Source: Verrucomicrobium sp. BvORR106 (GTDB lineage: Bacteria > Verrucomicrobiota > Verrucomicrobiia > Verrucomicrobiales > Verrucomicrobiaceae). From it: a stretch of 64,000 bases of DNA. The stretch covers positions 1 to 64,000 of the forward strand of contig NZ_BATR01000167.1 of NCBI RefSeq assembly GCF_000739655.1. Direction: 5' to 3'. The notes under the pieces are model-generated. The model saw only the letters and a program-made list of their open reading frames with translations, was not told the origin of the DNA and made no database searches. This document shows, in pieces, positions 53,637 to 64,000 of the stretch (position 1 is its first letter; the number at the start of each line of letters is the position of its first letter). The translations under genes were made by a program, and so were the position numbers.

Positions 53637-54419
53637 ATGAGCGGCAGACGTGTCATCCTTAAGTTCGGCAGCGGCATCCTCACACGCACAGATCGTGCAG
53701 AGATGGATGAGGAACAGTTGTGCAAGCTGGTACAGGCAATTGCTGAACTCAAGCGCCGCGGCCATGCCGTGGTTGTCGTGAGCAGCGGTGCTGTGGCGTC
53801 CGGCCTCAAGGCCATGGGCTTCCGGGAACGTCCCCAGGAGATCACGACCCTGCAGGCCTGTGCCGCAGTGGGCCAGACCTACCTGATGCACACCTACCAG
53901 AGCTATCTTCGTGGCCATGGCCTCTACGTGGCGCAACTTTTGCTCACCCACGCCGACCTTGAGAGCAAAGAACGCGCAGAGAAAGTGAAGAACACTCTGC
54001 TGCGCCTGCTCGAGAACCCCAATGTGGTCCCCATCATCAACGAAAATGACTCGGTGGCGGTGGAAGAACTTCGTTTCGGCGACAACGACAAGCTTTCCTC
54101 CCGAGTGGCTCAGCTTTGGGGCGCAGACCTGTTGATTCTTCTGACCAGCGTGCCTGGCCTGATGGATCTCAAGAGCGACGGCGCAGTCAACATCGTGCCG
54201 GTGGTGGAAGACGTGAACTCGGTCCTCCATCTGGCGCAAGAGGACAAGGGTGCCTTCTCCGTGGGTGGCATGGCTTCCAAACTGCGCGCCGTGGCCGACG
54301 CGGTGGCTGGCAATGTGGAGTGCATCATCGCCTCTGGACGCCATCCGGAGCAGATCGCCGATCTCGTGGAAGGCAACGGCACGGGAACTCGATTCCCCCT
54401 GCCCGCCTCCAAAGCCTGA
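53637..54419 (+). CDS. proB: Glutamate 5-kinase, short form without PUA domain
   Basis: 260 residues. The first step of proline synthesis. The amino-acid kinase fold starts VILKFGSGILT and contains VVVVSSGAVASGL, NENDSVAVEELRFGDNDKLSS and GGMASKLRA. The usual C-terminal PUA domain is absent (typical long forms have about 365 residues). It is followed 78 bp later by proA in the same direction. Confidence 0.95.
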   Translation: MSGRRVILKFGSGILTRTDRAEMDEEQLCKLVQAIAELKRRGHAVVVVSSGAVASGLKAMGFRERPQEITTLQACAAVGQTYLMHTYQSYLRGHGLYVAQLLLTHADLESKERAEKVKNTLLRLLENPNVVPIINENDSVAVEELRFGDNDKLSSRVAQLWGADLLILLTSVPGLMDLKSDGAVNIVPVVEDVNSVLHLAQEDKGAFSVGGMASKLRAVADAVAGNVECIIASGRHPEQIADLVEGNGTGTRFPLPASKA

Positions 54420-54497
54420 TCCCCTGCGTATCCCTCGCCGGGGAGAACTGTCTCTTTTCGTCTCTCCCCCGTCTCCAGTCCCGTCAAACACTGCTCA

Positions 54498-55766
54498 ATG
54501 TCCCAACCGTCCGACATCGCCAACGCCATCCTCGCCATGGGGGCCAAAGCCCGGGCAGCCTCCCATGAGCTGGTCAAACTGACCACGGCCCAGAAAAACG
54601 ATATCCTCCGCGCCATGGCAGCGGGAGTAAGGGAGCAGCGCGACAGCATCCTAGCAGCCAACGCTCAAGACATCGCAGCTGCAGAGCAGAAGGGCCTCAG
54701 CAAACCCATGGTGGATCGACTGCGGCTCGACCCAAAATCGCTGGAAGGCATCGCTGCAGCCATCGAGCAAGTGGCCGATCTGCCCGACCCCGTGGGAGAA
54801 GTGCTCGGAAAATGGACGCGCCCGAACGGTCTGGAGATGCAAAAGGTCCGGGTGCCGATCGGCGTGATCGGCATCATTTACGAGTCCCGCCCGAACGTCA
54901 CCAGTGACGCCGCCGTGCTTTGCTTCAAGACGGGCAACGCCACCATCTTGCGGGGTGGCTCGGAGGCCATCCACTCCAACACCGCTCTAGCAGCAGCTTT
55001 GCAGGCGGGGGGTGAAAAGGCCGGACTTCCCCAGGACAGCATCCAGCTCATCCCCTTTACCGACCGGGAAAGCGTGGACCATCTGGCCAAGATGGACCGC
55101 TATCTGGACCTGATCATCCCCCGCGGTGGGAAAGGACTGATCGAGCGGGTGGTCCAAGCCGCCCGTATGCCCGTGATCAAACACTATGACGGAGTCTGTC
55201 ACGTCTATGTGCACCACACGGCAAGCCACGAGATGGCCGCCAATCTGATTCTGAACGGCAAGTGCCAGAAACCCAGCGCCTGCAATGCGGTGGAAACGGT
55301 GTTGGTGGACCGCGAAGGTGCCGAAGGATTCTACGCCACCCTTCGGGAAATCTTGGGACCGCGTGGTGTCGAAGTCCGGGGCGATGCCGAGGTTCTCGCT
55401 GTCTGGCCGGGCGCCAAACCGGCCACCGAAGAAGACTGGAGCACGGAATACTTGGACCAGATTCTCTCCATCAAAACCGTTTCAGGGGCCGACGAAGCCA
55501 TCCAGCACATCAACACCTACGGCTCCCACCACACGGACGTCATCGTTTCCGAAGATGCCGCGTTGGCCGGCCGGTTCCAACACGAAGTGGACTCCGCCGT
55601 GGTGCTCTGGAACGCAAGCACCCGTTTTAACGACGGCGGCGAGTTCGGATTCGGTGCAGAGATCGGCATCAGCACGGACAAGCTGCACGCCCGCGGCCCG
55701 ATGGGCTTGGCAGAGCTCTGTAGCTACAAGTATCTGGTCAACGGCACCGGCCAGGTGCGCCTTTGA
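54498..55766 (+). CDS. proA: Gamma-glutamyl phosphate reductase
   Basis: 422 residues. The second step of proline synthesis, NADPH-dependent. Family landmarks are GVIGIIYESRPNVTSDAA, TGNATILRGGSEAIHSN, PRGGKGLI, and the catalytic cysteine in KCQKPSACNAVET (about 261). The C-terminal NASTRFNDGGEFGFGAEIGIST is standard. It forms a proBA operon with the preceding kinase. Confidence 0.97.
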   Translation: MSQPSDIANAILAMGAKARAASHELVKLTTAQKNDILRAMAAGVREQRDSILAANAQDIAAAEQKGLSKPMVDRLRLDPKSLEGIAAAIEQVADLPDPVGEVLGKWTRPNGLEMQKVRVPIGVIGIIYESRPNVTSDAAVLCFKTGNATILRGGSEAIHSNTALAAALQAGGEKAGLPQDSIQLIPFTDRESVDHLAKMDRYLDLIIPRGGKGLIERVVQAARMPVIKHYDGVCHVYVHHTASHEMAANLILNGKCQKPSACNAVETVLVDREGAEGFYATLREILGPRGVEVRGDAEVLAVWPGAKPATEEDWSTEYLDQILSIKTVSGADEAIQHINTYGSHHTDVIVSEDAALAGRFQHEVDSAVVLWNASTRFNDGGEFGFGAEIGISTDKLHARGPMGLAELCSYKYLVNGTGQVRL

Positions 55767-55840
55767 TTTCAGGCATTTGCTCCGGCCTGCCAAAAGCAAA
55801 TTTCCCAGAAACATCCACGCATGCCTTTCGTCTGGAAGGC

Positions 55841-57283
55841 ATGCGTTTTTCTTTGTCGAAACCCCTCTGTGCCGCCCTGTCGCTGGCGGGCGCGATTCTC
55901 AGTTTATCCCAGGCCTCTCTCCAAGCTCAAGATGCGGCCCCCAAGCAACCCAATGTACTGTTCATCGCAGTGGATGACCTGAATCATTGGGTCGGTTATT
56001 TGGGCCGTAACATGCAGAGCAAGACGCCCAATCTGGATCGTCTTGCGGCGATGGGAACCCGCTTCACCCGCAGCTACTGCGCCTCCCCCTCTTGCAATCC
56101 GTCGCGGGCCGCTCTCATGACGGGCCTCCGCCCCTCGACCTCTGGCATCTACGACAACGATGACGACTGGCGCCCGGTCATCCCGGAAGAGAAGACACTT
56201 CCCACCACCTTCCGCAAAGCGGGTTACGAGGTGTTGGGCTCTGGGAAGATCTACCACGGTGGATTCGACCGAAAGAGCGAGTGGAATGAATACCCTGCCG
56301 AAAAGAAGAATGACCCGAAACCCACAGGCAACGACGGCGTGGGCGGGATCAAATTCGCCCCGTTGGACTGCAAAGATGAGGATTTGAGCGACTGGCAGAT
56401 CGCAGATTACGCCATCGAGCAGCTCGGAAAAAAACACGATCGCCCAGTATTCATCGCCTGCGGTCTGCACAAGCCTCACATGCCGTGGAATGTGCCTCAG
56501 AAGTACTACGACCTGCACCCGCTGGACAAGATCGAACTCCCGCCTCACATCGAGGGCGATCTCACTGATGTACCCCCGGCCGGCGTGCGCATGGCTGGCC
56601 CAAATGGGGACCACGCCAAGATGCTGGCCAGCGGACGCTGGAAGGAGGCGGTCCAGGGCTATCTGGCGGCCATCAGCTACACAGACATGAACATCGGCCG
56701 TCTGCTGGACGCCTATGAAAAATCCCCCATGCGGGACAACACCATCATCGTCTTCTGGGGAGACCATGGCTGGCATCTGGGTGAGAAAGAGCACTGGCGG
56801 AAGTTCGCCCTCTGGGAGGAGAGCACTCGTGCGCCCCTCCTGTGGGTAGTGCCCGGCCTGACCAAACCGGGCAGCGTCTGCGAACGCACGGTGGACTTCA
56901 TGAGCCTGTACCCCACCCTGTGTGACCTGAGCGGCATCCCCGTGCCTGCCCATGTAGAAGGGAAAAGCATCAAGTCTCTGCTGCAAAATCCCACGGCAGA
57001 ATGGGCCACCCCGGCCCTGACCACCTACAAGTTCGGCAACCACACCGTGCGCAGCGAGGGCTGGCGCTACACGCGGTACGAGAACGGCGACGAAGAGCTC
57101 TACGACGAAACCAAGGATCCGCTGGAACATACGAACCTGGCTGGGGATGCCCGCTATGCGGAGCAAAAGGCGCAGCTGGCCCAGTGGTTGCCCAAGACCA
57201 ATCAGGCGGATGCCAATGGCCGCACGGGCAATGGAGGCGGCGGGAAAGGCAAGAAGAAGGCCGCCTCAACTGAAGCAGACTGA
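55841..57283 (+). CDS. Secreted sulfatase (iduronate-2-sulfatase-like)
   Basis: 480 residues. The signal peptide is at about 1-29. The sulfatase motif CNPSR (85-89) has the cysteine that is turned into formylglycine, and Asp45-Asp46 in AVDDLNHW are metal ligands. VFWGDHGWHLGEKEHW is the usual late metal/catalytic segment. The Pro/Gly/Lys-rich tail is about 25 residues long. It would remove sulfate from polysaccharides outside the cytoplasm, which fits the polymer-degrading lifestyle. A longer frame upstream overlaps proA and lacks a signal. Confidence 0.93.
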   Translation: MRFSLSKPLCAALSLAGAILSLSQASLQAQDAAPKQPNVLFIAVDDLNHWVGYLGRNMQSKTPNLDRLAAMGTRFTRSYCASPSCNPSRAALMTGLRPSTSGIYDNDDDWRPVIPEEKTLPTTFRKAGYEVLGSGKIYHGGFDRKSEWNEYPAEKKNDPKPTGNDGVGGIKFAPLDCKDEDLSDWQIADYAIEQLGKKHDRPVFIACGLHKPHMPWNVPQKYYDLHPLDKIELPPHIEGDLTDVPPAGVRMAGPNGDHAKMLASGRWKEAVQGYLAAISYTDMNIGRLLDAYEKSPMRDNTIIVFWGDHGWHLGEKEHWRKFALWEESTRAPLLWVVPGLTKPGSVCERTVDFMSLYPTLCDLSGIPVPAHVEGKSIKSLLQNPTAEWATPALTTYKFGNHTVRSEGWRYTRYENGDEELYDETKDPLEHTNLAGDARYAEQKAQLAQWLPKTNQADANGRTGNGGGGKGKKKAASTEAD

Positions 57284-57304
57284 TCTTCAGCCTGCGTATT
57301 TCAT

Positions 57305-57334
57305 CTGGTGGTTGGCATGCGCGCCAACCACCAG
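57305..57334. terminator. Bidirectional hairpin between the converging sulfatase and RidA genes
   Basis: CTGGTGGTTGGC is perfectly complementary to GCCAACCACCAG with a 6-nt loop. Without T tracts it may work as a weak or factor-assisted terminator. Confidence 0.55.
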
Positions 57335-57369
57335 CGTGCTCGCTATGAGCGGCAGAGAAGGCCGAGCTG

Positions 57370-57864
57370 TTAGATGTCGTCTACCATCTGGTCGGACGAT
57401 GACAGGTTGATCTCGAAAATAACTTCGATCTCGACCGCAATATTTCCCGGAAGCGGGCCCATGCCGACGGCACTGCGAGCCCCGATTCCGTTGTCCTTGC
57501 CCCAGATCTCCGCAAACAGCTCACTGCAGCCGTTGATGACCTTGGGATGATCATAGAAGTCTGGAGCAGAGTTCACCATGCCCAAGACTTTGATCACCCG
57601 CTTCACAGCGTCGAGAGAGCCCAGCTGCTTGCGGAGCGTCGCGAGGATGGCCAGCCCGACCTGACGAGCGGCCGCGTGCCCTTCTTCGAGCGTCAAGTCA
57701 GCCCCCACTCTGCCAACGATCAGCGAGCCATCCGTCTGAATCGGACCGTGGCCGGACACATAAGCTTTATTGCCAGCGATCACGAGTGGCTTGTACACGG
57801 CCACCGGAGTGGGCGCAGGGGGGAGAGCGACGTTCAATTGCAAAAGATTGGCTTCAGCTGACAT
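57370..57864 (-). CDS. RidA-family deaminase-like protein
   Basis: 164 residues from MSAEANLLQLN. The fold is of the YjgF/RidA type: APTPVAVYKPLVIAGNKAYVSGHGPIQTDGSLIVGRVG, then LRKQLGSLDAVKRVIKVLGMVNSAPDFYDHPKVINGCSELFAEIWG, and near the end GIGARSAVGMGPLPGNIAVEIEVIFEI with the characteristic Arg. The family removes reactive enamines/imines. An upstream in-frame extension is Gly- and Arg-rich and is judged not coding. Confidence 0.93.
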   Translation of the reverse strand: MSAEANLLQLNVALPPAPTPVAVYKPLVIAGNKAYVSGHGPIQTDGSLIVGRVGADLTLEEGHAAARQVGLAILATLRKQLGSLDAVKRVIKVLGMVNSAPDFYDHPKVINGCSELFAEIWGKDNGIGARSAVGMGPLPGNIAVEIEVIFEINLSSSDQMVDDI

Positions 57865-58019
57865 GTCCGCAGAAAAGCAAAAATGCCGGGCTGAGTAAAG
57901 CATGGCGCAGGGCAGAAACACGATTTCACCCAGCGACAGTCCTCGAACCGGAGGCGCCCCTTCATCGGGCGCAGCGGATTCTTCATTTGCACCCCGCCTC
58001 ATGCCGCCGTTCTTGAGGG

Positions 58020-60451
<2,432 letters not shown>

Positions 60452-60491
60452 TTTTTGTCCCAAGGTGGGCTATACCACCTATGGACAAAAA
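60452..60491. promoter_or_regulatory. Long palindrome between ligA and the permease gene
   Basis: TTTTTGTCC, CAA, GGTGG, a 6-nt centre, CCACC, TAT and GGACAAAAA make an interrupted 40-bp palindrome that starts at the ligA stop. With A and T runs on both sides it could terminate in either direction. As it lies 53 bp before the permease start, it could also be a regulator binding site. Confidence 0.55.
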
Positions 60492-60544
60492 TGTTACGGT
60501 GTTTCTCTTTTCTCATGCACGAATCCTGCTCCTGTTGAGGGAGC

Positions 60545-62146
60545 ATGAGATTGTTTTCAATTGGCAATATTACAAAGGGTGATCTAGACGGCTTTTTTGG
60601 TCTTTTTATCGATAATTTGCTTCAGCTCCTGCTGATTTTCACCCTTTGCCCGCTGTTTTGCGGGATGTCGCATGCGGAGGTCACCACAAAGGTGCTTCCG
60701 GGTGCAGCGATCTCGATTCTGGTCGGGAACATCTTCTTCGCGGTGCAGGCATGGCTGCTGGCGAAGAAAGAGAACCGGAGTGATGTGACTGCGATGCCCT
60801 ACGGCATCAACACGGTGAGCCTGATCGCCTACATTGTCTTCATCATGGCACCCGTGTACCGGCAGACGCAGGACGCGAGCCTGGCATGGAAGGCGGGTCT
60901 GCTGGCCTGTCTCGTGAGCGGTCTGATGGAGCTGGTGGCAGCGCTCTTTGGAGGTTGGCTACGCCAGCACACCCCACGGGCGGCACTGCTGTCCACTCTG
61001 GCAGGGATCGCGATTACCTTCATTGCCATGGGGTTCGTCTTCCAGGCCTTCGCCAACCCGGCAATTGGTTTGCTCCCCTTGCTCATCATCATTCTGGGGT
61101 ATGCTGGCAAGGTGAAGCTGCCACTAGGGCTGCCGGCGGGGTTTGTGGCAGTGGTGATCGGCACGGTGCTGGCCTGGATCTTGCGCGGCTTTGGCGTACT
61201 GCCCATGCCCCTCCCCGCCGAGGGCGGTGCCCTCGGCTTTCACCCTCCGCTTTGGTATGGGGGAGAGCTGTATGAGTTCCTGATAACGCCTGTCGGTTGG
61301 GGTTACCTGTCGGTGATCATCCCCATGGGGCTTTTCAACATCATCGGCTCGCTCCAGTGCCTGGAGAGTGCTGAGGCGGCGGGTGACCGGTACTCCACCA
61401 CCACATCGCTATGCGCCAACGGCGTGGGAAGCATCATAGCGGCATGTCTGGGAAGTCCATTCGCGACCACGCTCTACATCGGCCACCCGGGGTGGAAGGC
61501 CATGGGGGCACGTTGGAGCTACTCTTGGCTGAACGGCGTGGTGATCTGCGCCATCGCGTTGTTTGGTGCCGTGGGCGATGTGCTTCGATTTGTCCCACTG
61601 GAAGTGAGCTTGGGCATCCTGCTCTGGATCGGTCTGGTCATCACCGCTCAGGCGTTCCAGGCCAGCCCTAGCCACCATGCCGTGGCAGTTGCGGCCGGCC
61701 TGGCCCCTTCCATGGCAGCATGGCTGCTGGTCCAGATCCAAGAGACCCTGCGGGTGGCGGGCAAAACACTCTACGACACGGTGGATCTCTTCGGCTCGGC
61801 CCTGCACGTGAGAGGTGTCATCGCCCTGAGCCAGGGTTTCATTGTCACCTCGATCGTGTACTCCGCTGTGATCGCCTTTGTCATCGACCGGAAATACCGC
61901 GAGGCAGCCGCGTGGATGTTGGCGGCGGCCATTCTCTCGGCCATCGGCCTGATGCACGCGTACAAGCTGACCCCTAACGGCGTGGAGAATCAGTTCGGCT
62001 GGTTTGCCGCCCCAGAATTCGCGATCGTCTATGCGGTGGCGGCAGGCCTGCTGTGGCTGCTGGCAAGACGCCCGCAGACCACGACCGGCTTCGTGGCGGT
62101 GACGGGCCCGGACAACAAGATCCGGATCACCGCACGCTCCAACTGA
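60545..62146 (+). CDS. NCS2/AzgA-like permease
   Basis: 533 residues with about 12-14 membrane helices. The pattern RSDVTAMPYGINTVSLIAYIVFIMAPVYRQT and the late LLWIGLVITAQAFQASPSHHAVAVAAGLAPSMAAWLL fit the nucleobase-cation symporter-2 family and its divergent relatives. A purine or pyrimidine substrate is inferred from the family. A divergent family member with a different substrate is possible. A long intergenic palindrome precedes it. Confidence 0.8.
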   Translation: MRLFSIGNITKGDLDGFFGLFIDNLLQLLLIFTLCPLFCGMSHAEVTTKVLPGAAISILVGNIFFAVQAWLLAKKENRSDVTAMPYGINTVSLIAYIVFIMAPVYRQTQDASLAWKAGLLACLVSGLMELVAALFGGWLRQHTPRAALLSTLAGIAITFIAMGFVFQAFANPAIGLLPLLIIILGYAGKVKLPLGLPAGFVAVVIGTVLAWILRGFGVLPMPLPAEGGALGFHPPLWYGGELYEFLITPVGWGYLSVIIPMGLFNIIGSLQCLESAEAAGDRYSTTTSLCANGVGSIIAACLGSPFATTLYIGHPGWKAMGARWSYSWLNGVVICAIALFGAVGDVLRFVPLEVSLGILLWIGLVITAQAFQASPSHHAVAVAAGLAPSMAAWLLVQIQETLRVAGKTLYDTVDLFGSALHVRGVIALSQGFIVTSIVYSAVIAFVIDRKYREAAAWMLAAAILSAIGLMHAYKLTPNGVENQFGWFAAPEFAIVYAVAAGLLWLLARRPQTTTGFVAVTGPDNKIRITARSN

Positions 62147-62162
62147 TTTCGCGCTGCGCCAA

Positions 62163-63440
62163 TCAAGGCACCGTCACAGCCTTGGCCCCAAGAGCCCAGA
62201 GAGAGGTGTCTGTGCGCACGTACACCCGGCCATGCCCGATGGCCGGCGTGGCGTTGATGGGCCCATCCAGTTTGTTGGTCCCCAGGATCTCAAACTGAGG
62301 TCCCGCCTTGACCACCACGACGTCTCCCGTTTGGGAACTGCAATAGATCTTGCCGTCTGCTGCGACAGGGCTGGAGAAGTACTTGGTGCTGCGACCCTGG
62401 GTACCGATGACACGCTCGTTGTACACTTCCTCACCCGTCTCCAGCTTGACGCACTTCAAGATGCCGCCGTCGCCGAGGAGGTACATCAGATCGCCAATGA
62501 CCAAGGGGGTCGGCACGTAGGGAATGCCCATGACGAGGCGGTACAGTTCTGTCGGCTTGTCCGCGCCGAGCTTGAGCACGGCCGATTCCTTGCCGCCGCC
62601 GCCAGACCCCATGGTGCCAAAGATGATGTCCTTGGCATACGCAAATGAACCGACACTGCGCTGGGTGAAGCCGGGATTGTGCTGCCAGGTCATCTTGCCC
62701 GTGGCGGCGTCCACGCCGAAGAATCCGCTGGTAGTATCGGCCATGATGAACTCGCTCCCTTTGGCAGTCTTCCGCACCAAGGGGGTGCTGTAGGGATTTT
62801 TGCTGTTGGGCAGCGGCAGCTTCCACTTGGTGTTGCCCGTGGCCACGTCCAACCCCAGCAGGCAGCTAGTACCCCCGCCATCTCCCTCGGGGAGCTCTGA
62901 TTCACAACGGACGAGCATGACCCCTTCCGCCACCACCGCGGACGCCCCGGAGCCATGCTCATGAACATACGGTGCGAGGTTCTCCTTCCGCCAGACAAGC
63001 TTCCCTTGGTGATCCAAGGCAAGCGCCTCCACCGCGTCACCATTCGTCCAGTTCACGTAGATGCGCTCGGCATCGACAAACGGCGTTGAGGAAGCGAAGG
63101 CATTGAACTTGTGCTGCTTGTGAGGGTGGTACGGCACCTCGAACTTCCAAGCCACTGAGCCATCCGAGGCATTGAGGCACTCGACAGCGCGCTTCCCCTC
63201 CCCGGTCTCAGCGGTGAGGATGACCTTATCCTTCCACAACACGGGAGACGACCAGCCCGGCCCGACCGCAACCTTCCAGGCTGTGTTGGCTCCCTCAAAG
63301 GTGGCAGGCAGATTGGTCGCATCGGCAACGCCGCTGCCGTTGGGCCCACGAAAACGGGACCACTCCTCGGCCCGGACTCCCATAGGTGCGAAGGTCACGG
63401 CAGAAAGGGTAAGCAAGGGGAGCAGCAACGAACGGTTCAT
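62163..63440 (-). CDS. Secreted PQQ-like beta-propeller protein
   Basis: 425 residues. The signal peptide is at about 1-24 (LLPLLTLSAVTFAPMGVRAEE). The start of the mature part, WSRFRGPNGSGVADATNLPATF, is typical of a large planctomycete and verrucomicrobial group. Repeated blades with WK, G and D positions (VAWKFEVPYHPHKQ, GKLVWRKENLAPY, NTKWKLPLPNSK) form a propeller resembling PQQ dehydrogenases and BamB. No PQQ ligand residues could be assigned, so a structural or binding role is as likely as enzyme activity. It converges with the permease gene. Confidence 0.85.
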   Translation of the reverse strand: MNRSLLLPLLTLSAVTFAPMGVRAEEWSRFRGPNGSGVADATNLPATFEGANTAWKVAVGPGWSSPVLWKDKVILTAETGEGKRAVECLNASDGSVAWKFEVPYHPHKQHKFNAFASSTPFVDAERIYVNWTNGDAVEALALDHQGKLVWRKENLAPYVHEHGSGASAVVAEGVMLVRCESELPEGDGGGTSCLLGLDVATGNTKWKLPLPNSKNPYSTPLVRKTAKGSEFIMADTTSGFFGVDAATGKMTWQHNPGFTQRSVGSFAYAKDIIFGTMGSGGGGKESAVLKLGADKPTELYRLVMGIPYVPTPLVIGDLMYLLGDGGILKCVKLETGEEVYNERVIGTQGRSTKYFSSPVAADGKIYCSSQTGDVVVVKAGPQFEILGTNKLDGPINATPAIGHGRVYVRTDTSLWALGAKAVTVP

Positions 63441-63611
63441 GGCGACGGAGGGAAGGGATTCAGGCAGACCAGAGAAAAAACGATACTGGAGATTCGATCA
63501 CATCAAACGTCGGCACCGGGTGCAACCTTTAACCATTTCCATTCTGAAGACATTTGCGCTGGCTGGAGAATCTCCGTTACCTGAAGGAGCTCTCCCATTC
63601 ACACGTAATCA

Positions 63612-64000
63612 ATGGCCACCATGATCCTGAAGACTGCATTTTTCACCACCTTGCTCGCGTCCCTGGCGTCGGTCTCCTGCGCCAAGGACAAGGAACAGGA
63701 AAAGGCGGAAGCCGCCGCCAAGGCCAGAGCGCAGAAGGAAAAAGCCATCCAGACCGCCCGCGCAACCTCTGCCTACGGGGACTGGGTCGAGGCCGACTTC
63801 CCATTTTTTTCCACGGTGCTGGACGCCCGAGATCTGGGCGAAGGCTGGCCGAAAGACAATCTCACGCCTCGTGGCATCGTGCTGAACTTGGGCTCCAACA
63901 CTTGGGCCTGCTTTGACACGGACCTTCTCCGTGTGTCTCTGATCTGGCAGGGGGAGGAGGGACAGCCGCCCATGACTCAAAATGCGCTGTCCACCGGCTC
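63612..64000 (+). CDS. DUF6797-like secreted protein, 5' part (cut by window end)
   Basis: 129 codons are seen before the window ends. The N-terminus MATMILKTAFFTTLLASLASVSCAKDKEQ has a lipoprotein-type lipobox-like end (SVSC), followed by a charged helix and then SAYGDWVEADFPFFSTVLDARDLG. That start matches DUF6797 proteins, which in this phylum often carry cytochrome c domains further on; the rest is not visible. It is divergent from the beta-propeller gene. An ATG three codons later is an alternative start. Confidence 0.65.
   Translation, partial: MATMILKTAFFTTLLASLASVSCAKDKEQEKAEAAAKARAQKEKAIQTARATSAYGDWVEADFPFFSTVLDARDLGEGWPKDNLTPRGIVLNLGSNTWACFDTDLLRVSLIWQGEEGQPPMTQNALSTG

Noticed and set aside
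60452-60544. Possible purine riboswitch before the NCS2-like permease
   Set aside because: The palindrome lacks the conserved three-way junction and loop bases of purine riboswitches.

Overview
The window looks like a GC-rich chromosome segment from a member of the Verrucomicrobiota, probably Verrucomicrobiales. The signs are the gene types typical of that phylum and its PVC relatives: a PVC-type haem-binding dehydrogenase with PKD and CBM6-like modules, an iduronate-2-sulfatase-like sulfatase, a secreted PQQ-type beta-propeller, a polysaccharide lyase, a DUF6797-like protein start, and ExbB/ExbD genes beside TonB-like toroid proteins. This is inferred from gene content; no rRNA or tRNA gene was seen.

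Layout. 1-2500: the 3' part of the haem-binding dehydrogenase, with two compensating frameshifts at its start, then a small protein phosphatase. 2505-20560: a complete type I-G (formerly I-U) CRISPR-Cas locus read leftward. From promoter to array the order is cas3-csb3 fusion, csb1 (cas7), csb2 (cas5-cas6), a HEPN-like ancillary gene split by an IS66 element, cas4-cas1 fusion, cas2, leader, and an array of 62 repeats and 61 spacers. Just upstream of cas3 is a two-repeat degenerate CRISPR-like unit. Its 36-nt pseudo-spacer has a 17/18 seed match, with a TTC PAM, to the probable cas3 promoter, so it is a candidate autoregulatory guide RNA. 20889-22633: a minimal kinase-like protein and a WYL regulator. 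The effector genes and the kinase look less GC-rich than the flanking chromosome.

22689-26555: an HxlR regulator divergent from a quinone oxidoreductase, a membrane protein, and a flavodoxin followed by a HemS-like haem protein. 26865-28712: ribosomal genes rpmJ-rpsM-rpsK-rpsD, ending in a terminator with no rpoA after rpsD. 29163-42734: M16 peptidase, LURP-one-like protein, two alpha/beta hydrolases, AsmA-like protein, gltX, a PL14-like lyase, aroE and an SbmA-like ABC transporter.

42839-53384: an envelope cluster read leftward. It holds a giant TPR protein, a smaller TPR protein, one ExbB-type channel, three ExbD proteins, and two paralogues that join a TonB-like SxxxH membrane anchor to an alpha/alpha-toroid (prenyltransferase/squalene-oxidase repeat) domain. 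It may be a proton-motive-force-driven envelope machine. 53637-64000: proBA, sulfatase, RidA, VanZ-like protein, ligA, an NCS2-like permease, a PQQ-like beta-propeller and the start of a DUF6797-like lipoprotein.

How parts work together. In the CRISPR locus, Cas4-Cas1/Cas2 would acquire spacers, Csb2 would process crRNA, Csb1/Csb2/Csb3 would form the surveillance complex, and Cas3 would degrade targets. The recent IS66 insertion separates the effector half from the adaptation half of this operon.
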